Assembly (NCBI GenBank): GCA_965261165.1
Contig: OZ253445.1
Coordinates: 868,001-932,000 of the forward strand
Direction: 5' to 3'
From: SMWN01 sp965261165
GTDB lineage: Bacteria; Pseudomonadota; Gammaproteobacteria; Eutrophobiales; Eutrophobiaceae
DNA length: 64,000 bases
The notes beneath the pieces are model-generated. The model saw only the letters and a program-made list of their open reading frames with translations, made no database searches and was not told where the DNA came from. Of this stretch, positions 1-9,256 are shown one piece after another. Every line of letters starts with the position of its first letter. Positions within the stretch are counted from its first letter, which is position 1. The position numbers were made by a program, and so were the translations under genes.

Positions 1-1568
1 ACTTGTGGTGGCGTGGTAAATGAATGGAATGGCGGAGGTGAAGACAGGGTCCATTCCAGACCATGAGCACCTTCCCAAACCTGATCTGTGGCCTTTTGTC
101 CGCCACGGATACACTGAATAACAACAACCACAAACAACAACTGAGACAGTCCGAAGACAAAACCACCGATACTGGAGATCATATTCCAGTCAGCAAACTG
201 CACGCTGTAGTCTGGGATTCGACGTGGCATACCGGCCAGTCCCAAAAAGTGTTGCGGGAAGAACAGGATATTCACAGAAATAGCAGATAGCCAAAAATGC
301 CATTTACCCAGACATTCGTTGTACATGTACCCCGTCCATTTTGGCAACCAATAATAAGTGGCTGCAAACAAACTGAAGACCGCACCAGGCACTAGTACAT
401 AATGAAAATGCGCAACAATGAAGTAAGTATCATGGTATTGAAAATCAACCGGGGTTACGCCCATCATCAGACCGGTGAAACCACCGATGGTAAACAAAAC
501 AATGAAGGCCAAGGAGAATAGCATAGGCGTTTCGAAGGTCATGGAACCTCTCCACATTGTTGCCACCCAGTTAAATATTTTTACGCCCGTTGGTACGGCA
601 ATCGACATAGTCGCGTACATAAAATAAAGCTCGCCCGCTAGTGGCATACCGACTGTGAACATATGGTGCGCCCAAACAAAGAAGGACAGAAAGGCGATTG
701 CAGCTGTGGCATAGACCATTGACGCATAACCAAATAATGGTTTACGGGCAAAGGTTGGTAAAATCTGCGAAATAATACCAAAAGCAGGTAGGATCAGAAT
801 ATATACTTCAGGATGTCCAAAGAACCAGAATATATGCTGGAACATCGTTGGGTCACCGCCGCCAGCAGCACTGAAGAAACTGGTGGCAAAGAATTTATCT
901 GTTAACAGCATAGTCACTGCGCCAGCAAAAACAGGCATGGCAGCAATCAATAGAAATGCGGTAATGATCCAAGTCCAGACAAACAGTGGTAATTTCATGA
1001 ATGTCATGCCTGGGGCACGCATATTGAAGACTGTTGCGATAATATTAATGGCACCCATGATGGATGAAATACCAAGGAAATGAACAGTAAATATCAGAAA
1101 AGGAAAAGCATCGCCTAATTGCAGAACCAGCGGTGGGTACATTGTCCACCCCCCTCCTGGTGCACCACCTTCCATAAACAGAGTGCTTAACAACATGACG
1201 AATGCAAATGGCAAGATCCAGAAGCTCATGTTATTCATGCGCGGCAAGGCCATGTCTGGCGCACCTATCATCATCGGAATCAACCAGTTAGCCAGGCCTA
1301 CGCCTGCTGGCATCACCGCACCAAATATCATAACCAAGGCATGCACTGTTGTCATTTGATTGAAGAACAGCGGATCTACAAACTGCATACCTGGCTGAAA
1401 AAGTTCAGCGCGTATCACCATGGCCATAGCACCACCGATAAAAAACATTATCAGGGCGAATATCAGATACATAGTACCAATATCTTTATGGTTCGTAGAA
1501 AACAACCAACGGCCTGCGCCTGTTGGTTTATGATCGTGATGATCACTGTGGACAGCTGCTTCGCTCAT
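1..1568 (-). CDS. coxA: Cytochrome c oxidase subunit I (3' end outside window)
   Basis: Catalytic subunit of an aa3-type haem-copper oxidase, an integral membrane protein that reduces O2 and pumps protons. The reverse-strand frame is open from an ATG at 1568 to the window edge, about 522 codons. It reads like a full CoxA lacking only its last residues: the FFGHPEVYI active-site helix with the Cu-ligand His and cross-linked Tyr is encoded near 800-830, and the LEWTLSSPPPFHSF end region lies near the edge. The N-terminus has the usual HDHKP and STNHKDIGTMY stretch. It lies 63 bp downstream of coxB on the same strand, the normal coxBA order. High confidence; the stop codon is not in the window. 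Confidence 0.96.
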   Translation of the reverse strand, partial: MSEAAVHSDHHDHKPTGAGRWLFSTNHKDIGTMYLIFALIMFFIGGAMAMVIRAELFQPGMQFVDPLFFNQMTTVHALVMIFGAVMPAGVGLANWLIPMMIGAPDMALPRMNNMSFWILPFAFVMLLSTLFMEGGAPGGGWTMYPPLVLQLGDAFPFLIFTVHFLGISSIMGAINIIATVFNMRAPGMTFMKLPLFVWTWIITAFLLIAAMPVFAGAVTMLLTDKFFATSFFSAAGGGDPTMFQHIFWFFGHPEVYILILPAFGIISQILPTFARKPLFGYASMVYATAAIAFLSFFVWAHHMFTVGMPLAGELYFMYATMSIAVPTGVKIFNWVATMWRGSMTFETPMLFSLAFIVLFTIGGFTGLMMGVTPVDFQYHDTYFIVAHFHYVLVPGAVFSLFAATYYWLPKWTGYMYNECLGKWHFWLSAISVNILFFPQHFLGLAGMPRRIPDYSVQFADWNMISSIGGFVFGLSQLLFVVVVIQCIRGGQKATDQVWEGAHGLEWTLSSPPPFHSFTTPPQ

Positions 1569-1631
1569 GTATCTATCCTCTTAAATTATCTCTTTGATTA
1601 GGCATTAAAGGATTTAAATTCAGGTAAATTC

Positions 1632-2765
1632 CTAACGTGCCGCCTTGATATCAGCGGGCTGTACAATATCTCCAGTAGCATTACTCCAGGAATTACGCTC
1701 ATAGGTAATGGCTGCTGCGATATCTGCATCAGACAGTTGCCCGGCAAACGCTGGCATCAGATTCTTGCCTGCTAACACTAGCTTGACATGATCTACAGCA
1801 GAGCCTTGCACGATGGCGCTGCCATCCAACGGTGGAAAAGGACCCGTACCTTTACCATCTGCCAAATGACATGCAGCACAGTTGGCACCGTAAACTTCTT
1901 TGCCATGAGCCATCAATTCATCTTTAGCCCATTCTTTATCTGAGTTAGCCAGCGCGTCAATTTGTGCCTGTTTGGTATCAACAATCCAGGTACGATAATC
2001 CTCCATAGAAACTGCTTCCAGAACGATTGGCATAAAAGCATGGTCTTTACCACATAGCTCAGCGCATTGACCACGATAGATGCCTAACTCCTCTATGTAA
2101 GCCCAGTTATCGTTGATAAACCCTGGGATCGCGTCCCGTTTCCAGCCTAGGTCAGGTACCCACCATGCATGATTAACATCGTTGGAAGCAGTTAAGATTC
2201 TGATTTTTGTATTAATCGGCAGAACAATTGGTTTATCTACCTCTAACAAGTAATTTTCAACACTGGCAGGATCAATCCCGGAATTCATTTGCCTGGCCTC
2301 ATTGCTATCTTTTGCCAGTGAGCTGAAAAAACTCAGTTCATCTTCCAGATAATCATACTTCCACTTCCATTGATAGGCGGTGACTTTTAGCGTGATATCT
2401 GCATCGCCTGTTTGTTCCATGTATACCAATGTCTTGGTTGCAGGAAAGGCGATGATCACTAGGATTACAATAGGAATGATCGTCCAAGTAATTTCAGCGA
2501 GAGTACTATGATAAAATTGTGCAGGGACGGCGCCCCTTGATTTCCTGTGATGGAAAATGGACCAGGCCATGACACCAAACACAACGACACCGATAAGGGT
2601 AACGATCCAAAGTATGATCATATGCAGGTCATATATCTCATGACTAATTGGTGTCACGCCCTCTCTTAGATTAAGCGCCCACTCAGCATTGGCAACTGTT
2701 GTCCACAGCAGCAACACTACTTGAACCGCAATCCCTATGATGTTTCTCAAATTTTTAACAAACAT
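1632..2765 (-). CDS. coxB: Cytochrome c oxidase subunit II with fused cytochrome c domain
   Basis: Receives electrons from soluble cytochrome c through the CuA centre and passes them to CoxA. The 377-aa product starts with a probable signal peptide (about residues 1-27), then two membrane helices (about 48-68 and 93-110). The periplasmic cupredoxin domain has the CuA ligands H199, C234, E236, C238, H242 and M245. Unlike mitochondrial-type subunit II it carries a C-terminal cytochrome c domain with a CAACH haem motif at 296-300 and an expected distal Met in the NLMPAF region, i.e. the caa3-like fused form. It is first in the coxBA operon. No strong terminator is seen before coxA. Confidence 0.96.
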   Translation of the reverse strand: MFVKNLRNIIGIAVQVVLLLWTTVANAEWALNLREGVTPISHEIYDLHMIILWIVTLIGVVVFGVMAWSIFHHRKSRGAVPAQFYHSTLAEITWTIIPIVILVIIAFPATKTLVYMEQTGDADITLKVTAYQWKWKYDYLEDELSFFSSLAKDSNEARQMNSGIDPASVENYLLEVDKPIVLPINTKIRILTASNDVNHAWWVPDLGWKRDAIPGFINDNWAYIEELGIYRGQCAELCGKDHAFMPIVLEAVSMEDYRTWIVDTKQAQIDALANSDKEWAKDELMAHGKEVYGANCAACHLADGKGTGPFPPLDGSAIVQGSAVDHVKLVLAGKNLMPAFAGQLSDADIAAAITYERNSWSNATGDIVQPADIKAAR

Positions 2766-3401
2766 GCAGCGTTCCTCAGCAAAATGTAATGTAAAATTTC
2801 TAAAACTTCTCAGCCTAGCTTTACTGACCTTAACTTAAGCCCTATTTAAGACAAAATCTAAGACAAAATCAATAACTAACAAACTTAGCTATCCATCTAG
2901 CAGACAGCCTCAGAGAATTCGTACGGAGGGTTTACGAGCAAGATCATAAAATTTGAAGAGCTATGCTTACAGACTAGAGGCATTCAATATCTTTGTGAGC
3001 ACAAATATATGACTATAATTATATTTGACTATAACTTTCTGGCTTTGTTAGTTAGCAACTCTTCTATCTATAGACCACCTGCCCCCAAACTGGTAATTAT
3101 TCTTATACTTTCAAGTGGTTACGCACACAAATACTTAGGTGCGACAATATGCCCTATTTTGGTGTGTTTTGGCAAGTGTTTGTTATGTGTCCACCACATA
3201 TTGCGCTGTGGCTGATATTTGACGAACATTGTGGCCAAAGAGGTGTTGGCTCAGGCTATAGCGAGGTCTATAGTAAGTCATTGTTTCAGTTATTTCAGTT
3301 AAAAAAATGAGTTAGAGATTATTTAAATTAGCTGTCTGGGACAGCTCCACGCCTTTAAAAGTTGTTATAGTGCCACAGACAGGCTAAACCTTAATGATTA
3401 G
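2766..3401. other. Intergenic region upstream of coxB
   Basis: About 635 bp of AT-rich sequence with no convincing gene. It should hold the coxB promoter on the reverse strand. The one clear structure is a short perfect inverted repeat, AGCTGTC-TGG-GACAGCT, at 3330-3346. An open frame at 3009-3215 has no recognisable domain and no good ribosome-binding site. Confidence 0.5.
3330..3346. repeat. Short inverted repeat
   Basis: Perfect 7-bp arms AGCTGTC and GACAGCT with a TGG loop. There is no T-run on either side, so it is not an obvious intrinsic terminator. It lies about 55 bp beyond the stop of the small reverse-strand gene at 3402-3710 and could be its 3' stem-loop or a protein-binding site. 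Confidence 0.4.
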
Positions 3402-3710
3402 TTACATCAACCTTTTAACTCTCGAAGCCGCCGCATCATCTAATTCTTTTCTGATTTTCCCTGTCAAATAACTCGCTTTAAACCCTTTCTGCTTACATTC
3501 AAGAAGAAGTCCTTTAATTTGTTTATCAGATTTATTTGCCCTCAGAGAAGAGACCAACATATCAATCAGCGTATCGGACCAAAGTGTTTTGGCTGTCGTT
3601 TTATCATCTATCACTGCCTTATCCCCTGCATAATTGAATGTTAATATTTTTGCATCATATATCGTCATTAACAAGGTAAATACCCTGTCTTGGATACGGG
3701 ATGATAACAA
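3402..3710 (-). CDS. Small hypothetical protein
   Basis: A 102-aa reading frame with charged, helix-prone composition (many Lys, Asp, Leu) and no signal peptide, membrane segment or motif I recognise. The start is uncertain. An ATG at 3726-3724 has a GGAG box at proper distance but opens only a 23-codon frame in another phase, overlapping the N-terminus of this one. An in-frame ATG at codon 15 could also be the real start. It lies alone between the cox operon and miaB, read away from miaB. It may be an orphan small protein or a remnant; function unknown. Confidence 0.4.
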   Translation of the reverse strand: MLSSRIQDRVFTLLMTIYDAKILTFNYAGDKAVIDDKTTAKTLWSDTLIDMLVSSLRANKSDKQIKGLLLECKQKGFKASYLTGKIRKELDDAAASRVKRLM

Positions 3711-3745
3711 TATTTACATCCTTCATCGTGTCTCCAGCAATGACG

Positions 3746-3771
3746 GCCTAGCCAAGATATAATGGCTAGGC
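3746..3771. repeat. Nine-bp inverted repeat between divergent genes
   Basis: Perfect arms GCCTAGCCA (3746-3754) and TGGCTAGGC (3763-3771) around an AT-rich 8-base spacer. It lies in the divergent intergenic region between the small reverse gene and miaB. There is no T-run, so it looks more like an operator-type palindrome or a leader hairpin than an intrinsic terminator. What binds it cannot be told from sequence. Confidence 0.45.
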
Positions 3772-3975
3772 TGGAACCAGATGTAGTTACCAAAAATTTA
3801 CGATTTATCATTTGAGGCAGGCTTAAAAATACCTTTAAAACATACTAAAAACATTCCAAGTCACTGTAAAATATACGAGAATTATGCTGGAAATGCCGTC
3901 CCAGACAGTGTAGCTTAGCTTCTCCCTTGCTTGATATTACCAAAAACTATTCACGAATTATTAAGAACTTAAGGT

Positions 3976-5343
3976 ATGAGACGTATATATATCCAGACCA
4001 TGGGCTGCCAAATGAACGAATATGATTCGGCCAAGGCGCTGGATGTCCTCGCTGAATCCCATGGCACCGTCAAAACAAATAAGCCTGAAGAAGCAGATAT
4101 CATCCTGCTCAATACCTGCTCAATTCGTGAAAAAGCCCAGGAAAAGGTATTTTCCCAATTGGGTCGCTGGAGACCATTCAAAGACGAGAAGCCTGATCTG
4201 GTAATCGGTGTCGGTGGCTGCGTAGCGAGTCAGGAAGGTGCGGCCATTTTTGAACGCGCACCTTATGTTGATTTGGTCTTTGGTCCGCAGACCCTGCACC
4301 GTCTTCCAGGAATGATCAATGATGTTATGAAATCAAAAAAATCAGTGATTGATATATCCTTTCCTGAAATTGAAAAATTTGATCATTTACCAGAGGCTCG
4401 TGCAGAAGGCTCGACCGCCTTTGTTTCCATCATGGAAGGATGTAGCAAATATTGCACCTTTTGTGTTGTGCCCTACACCCGTGGTGAGGAGATTAACCGA
4501 ACCTTTGATGATGTGATCAATGAAGTTGTTGAACTCGCGGCACAGGGTGTCAGGGAAATTAATTTGCTCGGTCAGAATGTTAATGCTTATAGAGGCGAAA
4601 TGCATGATGGTGAAATTGCAGACCTTGCATTGTTAATCGAATATGTTGCAGCCGTTGAAGGCATCGAGCGCATTCGTTATACAACCTCTCACCCCGTTGA
4701 ATTTTCGGATAGATTGATTGAAGCTTATGCTAAAGTACCTGAACTGGTAAACCACCTGCATTTACCTGTACAAAGCGGCTCTGACCGTGTGCTTGCCCTG
4801 ATGAAAAGAGGGCATACTGCGTTGGAATATAAATCCAAAATACGGAAATTGCGCAAAATCAGACCTGATATCAGTTTATCTTCAGATTTTATTATTGGCT
4901 TTCCTGGCGAAACTGATTATGATTTTGAGGCAACTATGAATTTAATCGCGGAAATCGGCTTTGATCATTCGTTCAGCTTTATTTACAGCAAACGTCCTGG
5001 AACCCCCGCATCATCATTTAGTGATAATGTACCAGCAGAAACAAAAAAACAACGTTTGAATATTCTGCAAGCCAAGATTAATTCCAAGGCTATGGAAATT
5101 AGTCAGAGTATGGTCGGAGAAACGACACAAGTTTTGGTTGAAGGCTTTTCCAAAAAAAACACGAAACAACTCCGTGGCAAAACAGAAAATAATCGCACCG
5201 TAAATTTTTCTGGTCCAGCATCATTAATTGGCGAGTTTGCTCACGTATTGATTACAGAGGCATTGCCAAATTCCTTGCGTGCTGAATTACAACAGGTGCC
5301 TGTTGTCGGTCCAGAAACAACACTCCAACAATCAGCGCTATAA
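3976..5343 (+). CDS. miaB: tRNA-2-methylthio-N6-dimethylallyladenosine synthase
   Basis: Radical-SAM methylthiotransferase that adds the 2-methylthio group to i6A37 in tRNAs reading UNN codons. The 455-aa length is normal. The N-terminal MTTase domain has the auxiliary cluster cysteines C11, C48 and C82 (TMGCQMNEYDS, NTCSIR, GGCVAS). The radical-SAM CxxxCxxC is C156/C160/C163 in GCSKYCTFC. A C-terminal TRAM domain covers roughly the last 65 residues. It is first in the conserved run miaB-phoH-ybeY-ybeX-lnt, with the next gene starting 7 bases after its stop. Confidence 0.97.
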   Translation: MRRIYIQTMGCQMNEYDSAKALDVLAESHGTVKTNKPEEADIILLNTCSIREKAQEKVFSQLGRWRPFKDEKPDLVIGVGGCVASQEGAAIFERAPYVDLVFGPQTLHRLPGMINDVMKSKKSVIDISFPEIEKFDHLPEARAEGSTAFVSIMEGCSKYCTFCVVPYTRGEEINRTFDDVINEVVELAAQGVREINLLGQNVNAYRGEMHDGEIADLALLIEYVAAVEGIERIRYTTSHPVEFSDRLIEAYAKVPELVNHLHLPVQSGSDRVLALMKRGHTALEYKSKIRKLRKIRPDISLSSDFIIGFPGETDYDFEATMNLIAEIGFDHSFSFIYSKRPGTPASSFSDNVPAETKKQRLNILQAKINSKAMEISQSMVGETTQVLVEGFSKKNTKQLRGKTENNRTVNFSGPASLIGEFAHVLITEALPNSLRAELQQVPVVGPETTLQQSAL

Positions 5344-5350
5344 AAACTGC

Positions 5351-6337
5351 TTGAACGCTTCATCCAATAGCTTACATCCCAGATCAACAGACATAGTTCT
5401 GGAACCAGCAGACAACACCCGGCTGGCAAACATCTGTGGTTCTCTAGATAAAAATCTGCGGCTTATTGAAAGAAGACTGGGGGTTGAAATTAATAATCGT
5501 GGAAATGCTTTTCGCATCATTGGCACAAATAAGTCTGTTGACCTTGCCGAACAACTCTTGCTATCACTTTACGAGATGACGGCAATAGAGACACTATTAC
5601 CTGAAAAAGTACATCTTCATATTCAGGATATGGGCATTGATCGGGATGCCGAAGACGATAGTGATACCGATACGCGTATTAAAACGAAGCGTGGGATCAT
5701 TAGAGGCAGATCTCCAAACCAACGGTGCTACTTAAAAGATATCTTCGACCATGATATTAGTTTTGGTATTGGACCTGCTGGTACCGGCAAAACCTATCTT
5801 GCCGTTACCTGTGCTATCGCTGCCCTAGAACAGGATCGTGCACGGCGTATTGTGCTAGTTCGCCCTGCTGTTGAGGCCGGTGAGAACCTTGGCTTTCTTC
5901 CCGGTGATCTTATGCAGAAGGTCGATCCTTATCTGCGACCACTCTATGATGCCTTATACGAAATGCTCGGCTTCGAACAAGTTGCAAAATATATTGAACG
6001 TAATGTCATTGAAATTGCTCCGCTAGCCTTTATGCGTGGACGTACACTCAATGAATCTTTTGTGATTCTGGATGAAGCCCAAAATACAACAGTTGAACAA
6101 ATGAAAATGTTTCTCACCCGCATTGGCTTTGGTTCCACGGTGGTCATTACCGGGGATATCACCCAGATAGATTTACCTCGAGGCAAAGACTCTGGCCTAC
6201 GACAGGTCATAGATGTCCTTAAAGAAGAAGAGAATATTAGCTTTACCTTCTTTACTTCAAAAGATATCGTCAGACACCCACTGGTAGCAAAAATACTGAA
6301 TGCTTATGAAAGACATGAGCAGGATAATCAAAACTGA
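5351..6337 (+). CDS. ybeZ: PhoH-family ATPase (YbeZ)
   Basis: PhoH-like P-loop ATPase, paired across bacteria with the YbeY RNase and implicated in RNA metabolism and ribosome maturation. Walker A is GPAGTGKT and Walker B is VILDEAQN; FTSKDIVRHPLVAKI ends the conserved core. I place the start at TTG 5351 (LNASSNSLHPRSTD), seven bases after the miaB stop, giving 328 aa. An ATG at 5279 in the same frame lies inside miaB and would add 24 residues unlike the family. The stop overlaps the ybeY ATG by one base (TGATG), so translation is probably coupled. Confidence 0.93.
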   Translation: MNASSNSLHPRSTDIVLEPADNTRLANICGSLDKNLRLIERRLGVEINNRGNAFRIIGTNKSVDLAEQLLLSLYEMTAIETLLPEKVHLHIQDMGIDRDAEDDSDTDTRIKTKRGIIRGRSPNQRCYLKDIFDHDISFGIGPAGTGKTYLAVTCAIAALEQDRARRIVLVRPAVEAGENLGFLPGDLMQKVDPYLRPLYDALYEMLGFEQVAKYIERNVIEIAPLAFMRGRTLNESFVILDEAQNTTVEQMKMFLTRIGFGSTVVITGDITQIDLPRGKDSGLRQVIDVLKEEENISFTFFTSKDIVRHPLVAKILNAYERHEQDNQN

Positions 6338-6798
6338 TGGCTATCGAAGTAGATATTCAATATGCAACAGATTTTCCTGATCTACCTGATAAAAACCAAC
6401 TAAAACTCTGGGCGGAAGTTGCCTTGGTGAATTTGAAAGAAAATGCAGAACTAACCATCCGCATTGTTAATGAGGATGAAGGAACACAGCTCAATGAACA
6501 ATGGCGAAAATCACAAGGTCCGACAAATGTGCTATCTTTTACTCATGAAGAGGAGGCAAAAATTGCACCGGACTTACTTGGTGATATCGTTGTTTGCGCA
6601 CCGGTGGTAGCCAAAGAGGCGAAAGAACAAAATAAAACTATCGATGCACATTGGGCGCATATGATAATCCATGGTGTTTTACATCTAAGTGGTTTTGATC
6701 ATGCTAATCTGGAGGATGCCGACTGTATGGAAAGTCTTGAAATTAAAATTCTTGAGGAATTAAATTATCACAACCCTTACCTCATCACCCAAACCTAG
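6337..6798 (+). CDS. ybeY: Endoribonuclease YbeY, rRNA maturation factor
   Basis: Metal-dependent single-strand endoribonuclease involved in 16S rRNA 3'-end maturation and 70S quality control. The 153-aa length is typical. The zinc/active-site signature HGVLHLSGFDH is intact near residues 110-120, preceded by the PTNVLSF and LLGDIVV strands of the family. It begins one base inside the ybeZ stop, and ybeX follows after 30 bases. This gene order is conserved in proteobacteria. Confidence 0.96.
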   Translation: MAIEVDIQYATDFPDLPDKNQLKLWAEVALVNLKENAELTIRIVNEDEGTQLNEQWRKSQGPTNVLSFTHEEEAKIAPDLLGDIVVCAPVVAKEAKEQNKTIDAHWAHMIIHGVLHLSGFDHANLEDADCMESLEIKILEELNYHNPYLITQT

Positions 6799-6828
6799 AA
6801 CCAGCCAATATAAAGCACAGATAAATGC

Positions 6829-7701
6829 ATGAATGAAAACACATCTGGCAAACGTCAGTTAAAAATATCGCAAAAAATCCTCTCCTTATTTTCAAGTAAA
6901 CCTGAAGATAGGCAGGCACTGATTGAGCTGTTACGAGAATCAGAAACCAGAAGCCTGCTGGAACTTGATGCACTAACAATGATTGAGGGAGTATTGCAAG
7001 TCTCTGAAATGCAGGTTCGCGATATAATGATTCCACGCGTACAAATGATAGTGATCAAAAATGATGCGAGTCCAGAAGATATTCTTGCAGCCGTTGTTGA
7101 ATCAGGCCATTCACGATTTCCCGTTATAGGCGACGATACTGATGAGATAACAGGCATCCTTCTGGCAAAAGATTTATTAGCTTATTTTTCTGATAAGGAA
7201 AACTCCGAATTCAATATTAAAGATATGATGCGCCGGGCATTTTTTGTGCCTGAGAGTAAACGTCTCAATATTCTATTGAGAGAATTTCGATCAAATCGTA
7301 ACCATATGGCTATTATTGTTGATGAATATTCAGGTGTTGCTGGACTGGTTACCATGGAAGATGTTATTGAGGAAATCGTTGGGGAAATTGAAGATGAACA
7401 TGACATCGACAATGAGGAACACATCAGGCCACATGGACGTAACCGCTATACTATCAAAGCCTTAACACCGATAAATGAATTCGATAATTTCTTCAATACA
7501 GAGTTTAGTGGTGATGAATACGATACGATTGGTGGACTGATACTCAAAGCATTTGGTCATGTCCCCAGACGTGGGGAAAGCATCGAACTCGGAAGCTTTA
7601 ATATTAAAGTTCTCCGCGCAGACAAAAGAAGGATTCGTCTAATACGTATCAACAAAATTGAACAATCTTTATCAGAGACTGACTCAGGATCATCTGAATA
7701 A
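6829..7701 (+). CDS. ybeX: CBS-domain CorC/HlyC-family protein YbeX
   Basis: Cytosolic CorC-type protein with two CBS domains (about residues 65-185) and a C-terminal CorC/HlyC domain (about 205-285). E. coli YbeX/CorC has been linked to Co/Mg efflux and to ribosome metabolism. Family marks are VRDIMIPRVQM, SGHSRFPV, IVDEYSGVAGLVTMEDVIEEIVGEI and GGLILKAFGHVPRRGE. The 290-aa length fits. The protein lacks the transmembrane DUF21 region of longer HlyC paralogues. It lies between ybeY and lnt, as usual. Confidence 0.95.
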   Translation: MNENTSGKRQLKISQKILSLFSSKPEDRQALIELLRESETRSLLELDALTMIEGVLQVSEMQVRDIMIPRVQMIVIKNDASPEDILAAVVESGHSRFPVIGDDTDEITGILLAKDLLAYFSDKENSEFNIKDMMRRAFFVPESKRLNILLREFRSNRNHMAIIVDEYSGVAGLVTMEDVIEEIVGEIEDEHDIDNEEHIRPHGRNRYTIKALTPINEFDNFFNTEFSGDEYDTIGGLILKAFGHVPRRGESIELGSFNIKVLRADKRRIRLIRINKIEQSLSETDSGSSE

Positions 7702-7744
7702 TAGGCCGATAGATTATTTGTAATATTGATAACTTTACAAACAT

Positions 7745-9256
7745 TTGCAAATTAAACCGCAAAAGAATTATTTACTGAAACTCATAAGCTGCTTCCTGTC
7801 AGGTGCGCTATTACCTCTGGCTTTTTCTCCCTATGACTACCCTGCTATCGCCATCCTTTCATTGGCATGGTTATTTTATGCAATTCTGAATAGCACACCC
7901 AATCATGCAGGGATCTTAGGATATATCTTTGGCTTTGGCATGTTTGGCGTGGGTATCAATTGGTTACATATCAGCATCAACTTATTTGGTGGAGTTAATC
8001 TTGCAGGTGCGCTGATAATTACATTCATACTGGTTGCATTTCTTTCCCTATATCCTGCTTTAGTTGCTTTCGTATACCAATGTTTATTTGCCAACAAAGG
8101 TATTCTTGCCTTTGTCATTGTAATGCCCGCACTATGGGTACTGACCGAATGGTTGCGCTCCTGGATTCTTACCGGGCTACCCTGGCTGAATATTGCTTAT
8201 ACCCAAACTGATACTTCTATATCCTCTCTGGCTCCTTTGCTTGGGCAATATGGCGTAAGCTGGTTCACAGCATTTATTTCAGCATTACTCGTAGCAATGT
8301 TTTTGGGAGCCAAGAAGGTAAAGATTATTCTCATTGGAATCTTCTTCATATCATGGCTTGGCCTGAATGCACTAAATGACATTCACTGGACGACGGATAG
8401 AAATGCTGATATTACAGTGGCTCTGGTTCAAGGCGCTATTCCACAAGAGATGAAATGGAAGCCAGAACAAAGACAGAGGACACTCGATCTCTATATCTCG
8501 CTATCAGAAGAGCATCAAGATAGCCAATTGATCATTTGGCCTGAAACAGCTGTCCCTGTATTACATCATCAAGCTCAAGAATTTATAAATGTAATGACAT
8601 CAAGAGCAAAAAATCAGAACCATGATTATCTGGTTGGCATTCCTTTCAGTGATCAAAATTCAAATAAATTTTATAACGGTATTACCGTGATTGGCAGTAC
8701 CAATGATATCTACTACAAACAACATCTGGTACCATTTGGGGAATATTTACCTTTTGATAAATGGCTGCGCCCTATTCTTGACCTGATGAAGATTCCGATG
8801 CCTGATTTTAGTCCAGGACCTGATAAAAAACCTGTGATCCGTGCTGCTGGAGAAGTTATTGGCGTATCAATTTGTTATGAAGATGTCTTTGGTGAAGAAG
8901 TTATTACAGCATTACCTGAGGCAACAATATTGGTAAATATTAGCAATGATGCCTGGTTCGGCGACTCCATTGCCCCGCACCAACATTTACAAATGGCAAG
9001 GATGCGAGCATTGGAAACAGGTCGCTATATGCTGCGCTCAACCAATACAGGCATCAGCGCCATTATCAACGAAAAGGGAATTATTACTGCAAGCTCACCA
9101 CAATTCACTCCGCATGTGACTAGCGATACAGTAAAAACTTTTGAAGGATTAACACCCTACGCAAGGTCTGGAAATTCACCAGTAATCATCGCTGCATTTT
9201 TAGTATTGTTGATTCATTTTTTTAGACACAGAAAACCATCTACGGCTAACATCTAG
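7745..9256 (+). CDS. lnt: Apolipoprotein N-acyltransferase
   Basis: Inner-membrane enzyme that transfers the third acyl chain onto the N-terminal cysteine of lipoproteins, completing triacylation. The 503-aa product has several N-terminal membrane helices (about residues 10-215), then a periplasmic nitrilase domain with the Glu-Lys-Cys triad visible in IWPETAVPV, KQHLVPFGEYLP and VSICYEDVFG, and a final membrane helix. The only usable start is TTG at 7745, without a strong ribosome-binding site. The last four bases overlap the end of the convergent antiporter gene, so there is no room for a terminator between them. Confidence 0.95.
   Translation: MQIKPQKNYLLKLISCFLSGALLPLAFSPYDYPAIAILSLAWLFYAILNSTPNHAGILGYIFGFGMFGVGINWLHISINLFGGVNLAGALIITFILVAFLSLYPALVAFVYQCLFANKGILAFVIVMPALWVLTEWLRSWILTGLPWLNIAYTQTDTSISSLAPLLGQYGVSWFTAFISALLVAMFLGAKKVKIILIGIFFISWLGLNALNDIHWTTDRNADITVALVQGAIPQEMKWKPEQRQRTLDLYISLSEEHQDSQLIIWPETAVPVLHHQAQEFINVMTSRAKNQNHDYLVGIPFSDQNSNKFYNGITVIGSTNDIYYKQHLVPFGEYLPFDKWLRPILDLMKIPMPDFSPGPDKKPVIRAAGEVIGVSICYEDVFGEEVITALPEATILVNISNDAWFGDSIAPHQHLQMARMRALETGRYMLRSTNTGISAIINEKGIITASSPQFTPHVTSDTVKTFEGLTPYARSGNSPVIIAAFLVLLIHFFRHRKPSTANI

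Noticed and set aside
3009..3215. 68-aa forward frame upstream of coxB
   Set aside because: No ribosome-binding site, no recognisable domain, biased hydrophobic composition of AT-rich spacer.
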